Shown here: positions 6,415 to 11,615 of the stretch, piece by piece
Layout: every line of letters begins with the position of its first letter
Position numbering within the stretch: position 1 is the first letter of the stretch
NCBI GenBank assembly: GCA_023410975.1
Contig: JAEYPG010000137.1
Coordinates: 1 to 11,615, forward strand
Reading direction: 5' to 3'
Length of the DNA stretch: 11,615 bases
Source of the DNA: Pseudomonadota bacterium
GTDB taxonomy: Bacteria > Pseudomonadota > Gammaproteobacteria > Burkholderiales > Burkholderiaceae_C
The notes under the pieces: model-generated
Databases searched by the model: none
Told to the model about the DNA's origin: nothing
What the model saw: the letters and a program-made list of their open reading frames with translations, nothing else
Program-made: the position numbers and the translations under genes

Positions 6415-7374
6415 TCAGTCGCGCCTGTCGCTCAGGAACTTGCCGTCGGCCTGGCGGCCCTTCTGGCGGCGGGTGCGGCCGTCGATGCCGCCCTCGATGG
6501 CCCACTCGGCGAACACGGTCGGGCCGGGCTCGAAGTCGCGCGCTTCCCAGGCCTCGGTCAGCTCGTCCTCGTCGGCGTAGTACTCGATCAGGCCGCCGGC
6601 CGGATTGCGGAAGTACCAGAAGTAGGCCGAGGAGATCGGGTGCCGGCCCGGGCCGAGCTGCGTGTCCCATCCCTGGCCGCTGAAGTACAGGCCGCCGCCG
6701 AAGACCTCGTGGATGTCGCGCACCGTGAAGGCCACGTGGTTGAGCCCGCGACGGCCGTCCGGCGTGCGCAGCAGGAACAGGTCGTGGTGCCCGCCGCGCG
6801 GCGCGCAGCGCATGAAGGCGCCGCGCTCCGGGTAGCGGTCCGAGGTGACGAAGCCCAGCGAGGCGTAGAAGGCCTGCGTCGCCTCCAGGTCGGCCACGAA
6901 GAACACCACGTGGCCCACCTCGATCGGCTGCGCGCGCTCGTACACCGTGCCGCGCTGGTCCACGCGCTCGCGCCGGTCCCAGGTGTTGCTCACGGTGCCC
7001 TGCACCTGCACCGGCCGCTTGACGCTGACCTGGAAGCGCACGGCCATGCCGTTGGGGTCAGTGCAGCCGACACGGCGGCCGTCCTCCTCCACCACGAAGC
7101 CAGGCGCCTGGCGCAGCTGCTCGCGCAGCGCCTGCAGGCTGGCTTCGTCGCTGACGCCCCAGACCACCTCGCGCAGCGTGGGGCCGTCCTCGAAGGGCGC
7201 GGGCAGCGCCACCCGCCGCGGATCGGCCACCGACACGCGGCAGCCGTTGAGGCATTCGAACACCAGCCGCTCGGGGCTGTCCTGCACCAAGGTCAAGCCC
7301 CAGTCCCGCAGGAAGCTGCGGCAGGTGTTCAGGTCTTCGGCGCCGTAGGTGATCTCGTCGATGCCCAGGATCAT
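6415..7374 (-). CDS. VOC-family extradiol ring-cleavage dioxygenase (catechol 2,3-/2,3-dihydroxybiphenyl 1,2-dioxygenase-like)
   Basis: Two-domain vicinal-oxygen-chelate protein of 319 residues, predicted to cleave a catechol-like ring next to the hydroxyls with non-haem Fe(II). The N-terminal domain (about 1-118) has lost metal ligands, as is normal. The C-terminal domain (about 150-270) keeps a 2-His-1-Glu set: H155 in IEVGHVVFFV, H213 in GLNHVAFTV and E264 in GGLIEYYAD. H197 in GGHHDLF, H245 in GRHPISS and Y254 occupy positions expected for second-sphere catalytic residues of BphC-type enzymes. A basic tail of about 45 residues follows. I chose the ATG at 7374 because GGAGA lies 6 bases upstream. 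In-frame ATGs at 7386 and 7401 are possible, and the latter overlaps the upstream stop. It sits 23 bases after the Bug gene and 50 before the reductase. The substrate is presumably the oxygenase product. Confidence 0.9.
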   Translation of the reverse strand: MILGIDEITYGAEDLNTCRSFLRDWGLTLVQDSPERLVFECLNGCRVSVADPRRVALPAPFEDGPTLREVVWGVSDEASLQALREQLRQAPGFVVEEDGRRVGCTDPNGMAVRFQVSVKRPVQVQGTVSNTWDRRERVDQRGTVYERAQPIEVGHVVFFVADLEATQAFYASLGFVTSDRYPERGAFMRCAPRGGHHDLFLLRTPDGRRGLNHVAFTVRDIHEVFGGGLYFSGQGWDTQLGPGRHPISSAYFWYFRNPAGGLIEYYADEDELTEAWEARDFEPGPTVFAEWAIEGGIDGRTRRQKGRQADGKFLSDRRD

Positions 7375-7397
7375 GCTGCTCTCCATGGGTTGATGGC

Positions 7398-8375
7398 TCA
7401 TTCGGCGCTGATGCCGAATTCCTTGACCAGCCGGCCGAAGCGCTCGTCGTCGGTGGCGATCTGCTTGGCCAGCACCGAGGGCTCGCCGCCCACGGGTTCG
7501 ACGCCCAGGGTGTTCATGCGCGCCACCACGTCGGGCATCTTCAGGATCTCGTTCATCAGCCCGTTGAGCTTCTGCACGATGGGCTGCGGCAGGTTCTTCG
7601 GGCCCAGCAGGCCCATCCAGGCCGTGACCGTCACGTCCTTGTAGCCCAGCTCCGCCAGCGTGGGCACCTCGGGCAGCAGCTTCGAGCGCTGGGCACCGGA
7701 CACCGCCAGCGGCACCAGCTTGCCGGCCTCCAGGTGCGCCGTGACGGCCGCCGGCGTGACCCAGCCGACCGAGACGTGCCCGCCCAGCGTGTCGTTCACC
7801 ACCGGCGCCACGCCGCGGTACGGGGCGTGCGTGATCTTGGTGCCCGCGGCCTTGTTGAGCATCTCGCCCACGACGTGCATGGGGGAGCCCGCGCCCGGCG
7901 TGCCGTAGGTCAGCGCCTTGCCGCCGCGCGCTTCGGCGATGAGCTGCTGCATGTCCTTGGCACCGCCCTTGGCCGTCACCGCCAGCAGCGGCACGTTGCC
8001 GGCCAGGATGATGGGCGTGAAGTCCTTGTTGACGTCGTGCGCGGTGCTCGGGTGCGGCTTGAGCGTGTGCTGGGCGATGGCGAAGGTACTGGGCACGAAC
8101 AGCAGCGTGTGGCCGTCGGCCGGGGCCTTGGCCGCCGCCACCGCCGCGATGGTGCCGCTGGCGCCGGGACGGTTGTCCACGATCACCTGCTTGCCCAGCT
8201 TGGCCGTGAGCTTCTCGGCGAAGACGCGCGCCAGCACGTCCGAGTCGCCGCCGGCCGGGTAGCCGTTGAGGATGACGATGGGTTTGCTCGGCCAGGCCTG
8301 GGCCCAGGCCGCGGGGGCGGCCAGGGCCAGGGGCAGCGTGGCCGCGGCCAGGCACATGCGCAGTGCAGCTTTCAT
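7398..8375 (-). CDS. Bug-family (TctC-like) periplasmic solute-binding protein
   Basis: Secreted solute receptor of 325 residues, the usual Bug length. A Sec signal peptide is clear: MKAALRMC, a hydrophobic stretch rich in Ala/Leu, and cleavage after AWA (residue 25), giving a mature start QAWPSKPI. Family landmarks are VILNGYPAGGDSDVLAR (about 34-50), NRPGASGTIAA (68-78), YGTPGAGSPMHV (157-168) and HAPYRGVAPVV (183-193). Bug proteins bind small carboxylates and other organic compounds for tripartite tricarboxylate transporters, but many are encoded alone and may serve sensing. No TctA or TctB membrane partner is in this window. AGGAAG lies 5 bases before the ATG. A 93-base gap, the longest inside the operon, separates it from the upstream aldehyde dehydrogenase, and I see no convincing promoter or hairpin there. 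Its place inside the oxygenase operon suggests it captures the pathway substrate. Confidence 0.93.
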   Translation of the reverse strand: MKAALRMCLAAATLPLALAAPAAWAQAWPSKPIVILNGYPAGGDSDVLARVFAEKLTAKLGKQVIVDNRPGASGTIAAVAAAKAPADGHTLLFVPSTFAIAQHTLKPHPSTAHDVNKDFTPIILAGNVPLLAVTAKGGAKDMQQLIAEARGGKALTYGTPGAGSPMHVVGEMLNKAAGTKITHAPYRGVAPVVNDTLGGHVSVGWVTPAAVTAHLEAGKLVPLAVSGAQRSKLLPEVPTLAELGYKDVTVTAWMGLLGPKNLPQPIVQKLNGLMNEILKMPDVVARMNTLGVEPVGGEPSVLAKQIATDDERFGRLVKEFGISAE

Positions 8376-8468
8376 GACGACTTCCTATGTCTTGATGGCG
8401 CTGCGCGACGTCGACCGGAGATGCGTTCGGGGCCGCGCGGGGCGAGGTTCAACCGGGTGGGCCTGGCG

Positions 8469-9974
8469 TCAGGCCGCCCAAGGCAGGGGAAATTCGTTGA
8501 GGCCCCAGTACAGGCTCTTCTGCTGCATGTACTCCAGCAGGCTGTGGCGCCCCTTCTCGCGGCCCATGCCGCTGTCGCGCCAGCCGCCGAAGGGCGTGGA
8601 CACCGAGAACTGCTTGTAGGTGTTGATCCAGACCGTGCCGGCCTGCAGCCGGCGCGCCAGGCGCCAGGCGCGCTTGTAGTCGCGCGTCCACAGGCCCGCG
8701 GCCAGCGCATACACGCTGTCGTTGGCCTGCGCCACCAGGTCGTCCTCGTCGTCGAAGGGCAGCGCCACCAGCACCGGGCCGAAGATCTCCTCCTGGCAGA
8801 TGGACTGGTCGTTGCGCAGGCCCTCGATGATGGTCGGCGTGTAGAAATAGCCGGACTGCAGCGCCGCGTCCTGCGGGCGCTGGCCGCCCGTGAGCAGCCG
8901 GCCGCCGTCGGCCAGCCCACGTGCCACGTAGCGCTCCACCGTCTCGCGGTGCGCGGCCGACACCAGCGGCCCCATGTGCGTGCGCTCGTCCAGCGGGTCG
9001 CCCACGCGCAGCGCGCGCGCTCCCGCCACCAGCCGGTCCATGAAGGCGCCGTAGAGGCGGCGCTGCACGAACAGCCGCGAGCCGGCGATGCAGGACTCGC
9101 CGGAGCTGCTGAAGATGCCGTAGAGGACGCCGGCGACGGCGTGGTCCAGGTCGGCGTCCTCGAACACCACCGTGGGCGACTTGCCGCCCAGCTCCAGCGA
9201 CACCGGCATCATCTTCTCGGCCGCGTGGCGCCCGATCTGGCGCCCGGTGCTGGTGCCGCCCGTGAAGGCCACCCGCTTCACCAGCGGATGTTTTACAAGC
9301 ACATCCCCGATCACCGAGCCCTTGCCCGGCAGCACGCTGACCATGCCGGCCGGCACGCCGCACTGTTCGCAGATGCGCGCCAGCTCCAGGGCGGCCAGCG
9401 GCGTGATCTCCGCGGGCTTCACCACCACCGCGTTGCCCGCGGCCAGGGCCGGGGCCATCTTCTGCGCCTCGCTGGCGATGGGCGAGTTCCACGGCGTGAT
9501 CGCCGCCACCACGCCCAGCGGCTCGTGCACGCTCATCGTCACGTGGCGCCCGCGCTGCGGCGTGAGCTGGTCCTCCAGCGTCTCGCAGACTGCGGCGAAG
9601 AACTGGAAGGTGCCGGCGGCGCTGTCCACCAGCGCGCGCGTCTCCTGGATCGGCTTGCCGTTGTCGCGCCGCTGCAGGTGCGCCAGCTCCTCGCGCCGGG
9701 CGCGGATGGTCTCGGCGATGCGGTAGAGCACGGCAGCGCGCTCGTGCGGCAGGCGCTGCGACCAGTCGCCGCGCTCGAAGGCGGCCTGCGCGCCTTCCAC
9801 GGCCTCGGCCGCGTCCTCGGCATTGGCGGCATGCAGCTCGGCCGTCACGCTGCCGTCGGCGGGGTTGAGGCTGGCGTAGGCCGCGCCGCGGCCGCGGCGC
9901 CACTCGCCGGCAACGTTGATGGACAGGTCGCGCAGCGGGAGCCGGTCCTGCAGGGGTTCGTTCAGCTTGCTCAT
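8469..9974 (-). CDS. NAD-dependent aldehyde dehydrogenase (betaine-aldehyde/hydroxymuconic-semialdehyde dehydrogenase-like)
   Basis: Full-length aldehyde dehydrogenase, 501 residues, with every catalytic element: PWNSPI (N163), KPAEITPLAALEL (K186), FTGGTSTGR, general base E261 in LELGGKSP, and nucleophile C295 in SGESCIAG, at the standard 34-residue spacing. The C-terminal NTYKQFSVSTPFGGWRDSGMGREKG segment matches betaine-aldehyde, HpaE and muconic-semialdehyde types. In a ring-cleavage operon the best guess is oxidation of the semialdehyde made by the extradiol enzyme, or of the aldehyde released by the ThDP enzyme. The ATG at 9974 overlaps the aspartate-dehydrogenase-family stop by four bases (ATGA). 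It lacks a ribosome-binding site of its own, so translational coupling is likely. It differs clearly from the aldehyde dehydrogenase at the left edge, so the two are not a recent duplication. Residues 226-229 use a run of A/T-ending codons unlike the rest. Confidence 0.93.
   Translation of the reverse strand: MSKLNEPLQDRLPLRDLSINVAGEWRRGRGAAYASLNPADGSVTAELHAANAEDAAEAVEGAQAAFERGDWSQRLPHERAAVLYRIAETIRARREELAHLQRRDNGKPIQETRALVDSAAGTFQFFAAVCETLEDQLTPQRGRHVTMSVHEPLGVVAAITPWNSPIASEAQKMAPALAAGNAVVVKPAEITPLAALELARICEQCGVPAGMVSVLPGKGSVIGDVLVKHPLVKRVAFTGGTSTGRQIGRHAAEKMMPVSLELGGKSPTVVFEDADLDHAVAGVLYGIFSSSGESCIAGSRLFVQRRLYGAFMDRLVAGARALRVGDPLDERTHMGPLVSAAHRETVERYVARGLADGGRLLTGGQRPQDAALQSGYFYTPTIIEGLRNDQSICQEEIFGPVLVALPFDDEDDLVAQANDSVYALAAGLWTRDYKRAWRLARRLQAGTVWINTYKQFSVSTPFGGWRDSGMGREKGRHSLLEYMQQKSLYWGLNEFPLPWAA
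9286..9306. repeat. A/T-rich inverted repeat inside the aldehyde dehydrogenase gene
   Basis: GGATGT (9286-9291) and ACATCC (9301-9306) are perfect inverted 6-base arms around a 9-base A/T-rich centre. On the minus strand the codons here are CTT GTA AAA CAT (L226-H229), four consecutive A/T-ending codons in a gene that otherwise ends codons in G or C. It could be chance, or an intragenic operator. Confidence 0.35.
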
Positions 9975-10780
9975 AGCGACACCGCGTGGGAGGCGTTGTG
10001 GATGGCGCGCACGACGCTGTAGACGGTCAGCGCGGAGGTCTTGGGATTGGCCGGCAGCGGCTGGCCTTCGAGCGTGATCTCCAGGCGGCCGAAGGTCCCC
10101 TGGGCCACGACGCGGTGCACGTTGCGCTGCACGCCGGGGTCGGCCACCAGCGTGGCGCGGGTGCGGTCCAGCCCCAGCCCGGCCAGCGACACGGTGGCCG
10201 CGACGTTGGCGTTCTTCGGGTACAGCCGCGCCGCCTCGCGCGCGCTGCCTTCGAAGATCACCGTCGGCTCGGTCAGCGCAGCGAGGTCGAAGTCCTGCTC
10301 CGCCGGCGTGCCGCGCCAGCTCAGCGGCGGCTTGCGGCCCACGTAGTCCACGTTGTCCAGGCCGCCGATGCGCGCCGCCGCCAGGGCGTCGATGCCGCCG
10401 ATGGCGCCCGACACCAGCGACACATGCGTGCCGCCGCGCGAGGCCGCGGCTTCGAGCGTGAGCATCGCGTCCGCGTCATGCAGCGCACCGATGGAGGCCA
10501 CCACCGCCGGGATGCCGGCTTCCAGGGCCGGCAGCACGTGCTGGCCGACGGCGCCGTGGCCGGCGCACTCCACCAGCAGGTCCGGGCGCTGGCCGTCGCC
10601 CAGGTCCACGGCTTCCAGCACGCGGGCCAACGGCGCGACGCGCCCGCACACGCCTTGCGCCTCCGCGCGGTGCGAGGCCGGCACGATCACCTGCGTGACG
10701 CGCACCTCGGCGTCGCCGCGCAGCAGCTCGATGACGGCACTGCCGATCGCGCCGCAACCCACCAGGGCAAGCTTTCTCAT
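9971..10780 (-). CDS. Aspartate dehydrogenase family protein (NadX-like NAD(P)-dependent amino acid dehydrogenase)
   Basis: Protein of 269 residues, the normal length for L-aspartate dehydrogenase, which interconverts L-aspartate and iminosuccinate/oxaloacetate plus ammonia with NAD(P). An N-terminal Rossmann motif, LALVGCGAIGSAVIELL (4-20), is followed by DLLVECAGH (67-75) and the VSGAIGGIDAL segment (123-133). The substrate domain has RLYPKNANVAATVSLAG (185-201), a conserved His in NVHRVVAQGTFG (H222) that by position is probably the catalytic one, and NPKTSALT near the C terminus. GGGGGA lies 7 bases before the ATG at 10780. It starts 19 bases after the ThDP-enzyme stop and overlaps the next gene by four bases, so it is locked into the operon. 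No nadA or nadB is nearby, which argues against a role in NAD biosynthesis and for a catabolic job. It may act on aspartate, on an imine formed in the pathway, or on another 2-oxoacid/amino acid pair. Confidence 0.85.
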   Translation of the reverse strand: MRKLALVGCGAIGSAVIELLRGDAEVRVTQVIVPASHRAEAQGVCGRVAPLARVLEAVDLGDGQRPDLLVECAGHGAVGQHVLPALEAGIPAVVASIGALHDADAMLTLEAAASRGGTHVSLVSGAIGGIDALAAARIGGLDNVDYVGRKPPLSWRGTPAEQDFDLAALTEPTVIFEGSAREAARLYPKNANVAATVSLAGLGLDRTRATLVADPGVQRNVHRVVAQGTFGRLEITLEGQPLPANPKTSALTVYSVVRAIHNASHAVSL

Positions 10781-10799
10781 GGCTGTGTCCCCCGGGCTT

Positions 10800-11615
10800 T
10801 CAGTGCGAGGCCTTCACGGGCGGGCCGGCAAAGGCGGTCTTGAAGCCGCCCACCGAGAGCATGTCCACCTCCAGCAGCGAGGGCCCCGGCGTGGCGGCCA
10901 TCTCCTGCAGTTGTCCGGCTGCCTGGCCCAGGTTGGCGATGCGCTGGTGCTGCAGGCCCAGCGAGCGCGACAGCAGCGCGTAGTCGGGCGTGTGCAGGTC
11001 CGCGTACACGCGGCGCCCGCCGTACTGCGCGTCCTGGATGTTCTTGATGACGCCGTAGCCGCGGTCGTTCATCAGCAGCAGCCCCAAGTCCACCTTCTCC
11101 TGCACGGCCGTCGCCAGCTCGCCCAGGTTGAGGATGAAACCGCCGTCGCCCGCCAGGCACCAGGTCTTCTTGCCGGTGCCGTAGGCCTGCGCGCCCACCG
11201 CCGCGCCAATGGCCATGGCCAGGCCCTGGCCGATGCCGCCGCCCAGCGCATGCACGCCGGCGCGCGGGTCATGCAGCTTGAGCTCGCGGTTGCCCCAGGT
11301 GCTGTTGGACACCGTCACGTCGCGCACCCAGTTGAACCGCGTGCCGGCCACGCCCTGCAGCGCATCGACCAGCTCGCTGTACGGGCCCAGGCCGTCGCGC
11401 AGCGCGCCCACCACCTGGCCGCGCACGCGGGCCAGGTCGCCGGCAAAGGCGGGATCGACGCGCAGCCGGCCTTCGAGCCGGTCGGCCAGCGCGTTGAGCG
11501 TCAGCGCCGCGTCGCCGCAGACGAACTGCTCGCTCTCGTAGCAGCGCCCTTCCGCGGCCGGGTCGGCGTCGATGCGGTAGAGCGGCTGCGGCAGCTTCAG
11601 CTTGTATTTCAGCGT
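10800..11615 (-). CDS. Thiamine-diphosphate-dependent enzyme, C-terminal part (acetolactate synthase/decarboxylase superfamily), cut by right edge
   Basis: The last 271 residues of a ThDP enzyme. The visible N-terminal end is the close of the central domain (LYRIDADPAAEGR). The PP domain follows with GGGIGQGLAMAIGAAVG and the cofactor/Mg motif from GDGGFILNLGELATA to LMNDRGYGVIKN, where GDG and N are 24 residues apart as required. The protein ends in PPVKASH. The PYR domain with the activating Glu is outside the window. The family includes acetolactate synthases, 2-oxoacid decarboxylases and carboligases, and this fragment does not allow a choice. It is more like acetolactate-synthase-type proteins than like the benzoylformate decarboxylase at the left, and the two are not close copies. 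It is the most upstream operon gene visible. With the aldehyde dehydrogenase two genes on, decarboxylation of a 2-oxoacid followed by aldehyde oxidation is a plausible pairing (inference). The operon promoter must lie beyond the right edge. Confidence 0.88.
   Translation of the reverse strand, partial: TLKYKLKLPQPLYRIDADPAAEGRCYESEQFVCGDAALTLNALADRLEGRLRVDPAFAGDLARVRGQVVGALRDGLGPYSELVDALQGVAGTRFNWVRDVTVSNSTWGNRELKLHDPRAGVHALGGGIGQGLAMAIGAAVGAQAYGTGKKTWCLAGDGGFILNLGELATAVQEKVDLGLLLMNDRGYGVIKNIQDAQYGGRRVYADLHTPDYALLSRSLGLQHQRIANLGQAAGQLQEMAATPGPSLLEVDMLSVGGFKTAFAGPPVKASH

Noticed and set aside
4880..6580. Plus-strand open frame of 566 codons over the ferredoxin and reductase genes
   Set aside because: It is a compositional shadow of real minus-strand genes that carry complete cofactor motifs. 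Its own translation shows no domain.
6415..8355. Apparent 646-residue fusion ending in the extradiol dioxygenase
   Set aside because: The upstream half is an out-of-frame reading of the Bug gene. The real dioxygenase starts at 7374 with a ribosome-binding site.
8376..8468. Possible internal promoter in the 93-base gap before the Bug gene
   Set aside because: A TTGAAC hexamer exists on the minus strand, but no -10-like hexamer lies at proper spacing and the region is GC-rich. Only the ribosome-binding site is supported.
7734..10022. Very long plus-strand open frame (762 codons) across the Bug and aldehyde dehydrogenase region
   Set aside because: It is antisense to two well-supported genes, its translation is low-complexity (Arg/His/Gly/Ala-rich) with no recognisable motif, and GC-rich genes commonly leave the opposite strand open.

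Overview
The window is GC-rich throughout, with codons ending overwhelmingly in G or C. It carries a Bug-type (tripartite tricarboxylate family) periplasmic binding protein and LysR-controlled aromatic catabolic genes. This points to a betaproteobacterium of the Burkholderiales, perhaps Comamonadaceae or a relative. The placement is inferred from gene content and style only. Every base lies in or close to a gene, and no non-coding stretch exceeds 300 bases. I found no tRNA, rRNA, CRISPR array, transposase or integrase.

Left module (1-3176). A LysR-type regulator (+ strand) is divergent from a two-gene minus-strand unit. That unit is a benzoylformate decarboxylase (mdlC type) followed by an aldehyde dehydrogenase of the vanillin/salicylaldehyde/benzaldehyde group, which runs off the left edge. 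Together they would convert an aryl-glyoxylate to the aryl aldehyde and then to the aryl acid, the lower half of a mandelate-type pathway. The 93-base divergent spacer holds repeated GGGCAC/GTGCCC half-sites, and one of them overlaps the decarboxylase ribosome-binding site.

Junction (3177-3316). This convergent spacer contains two overlapping, mutually exclusive GC-rich hairpins (a terminator candidate). It also holds a 41-base near-copy of an internal piece of the neighbouring oxygenase gene, probably the scar of a lost or rearranged oxygenase copy.

Right module (3317-11615, all minus strand). This is one tightly packed operon, listed in transcription order: ThDP-dependent decarboxylase/carboligase (partial at the right edge), aspartate-dehydrogenase-family protein, aldehyde dehydrogenase, Bug binding protein, VOC extradiol dioxygenase, FAD ferredoxin reductase, Rieske ferredoxin, a small protein with a recombinase-like helix-turn-helix, and a Rieske oxygenase alpha subunit. 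Reductase, ferredoxin and oxygenase form a complete three-component electron chain, and the extradiol enzyme would open the hydroxylated ring. There is no oxygenase beta subunit and no cis-dihydrodiol dehydrogenase in view. This suggests a homo-oligomeric oxygenase whose product becomes a catechol-like compound directly, as in angular dioxygenation, demethylation or deamination.

The substrate cannot be read from the sequence. The aspartate-dehydrogenase-family gene and the small recombinase-like protein make the operon unusual. It is the best candidate here for a poorly characterised catabolic system.
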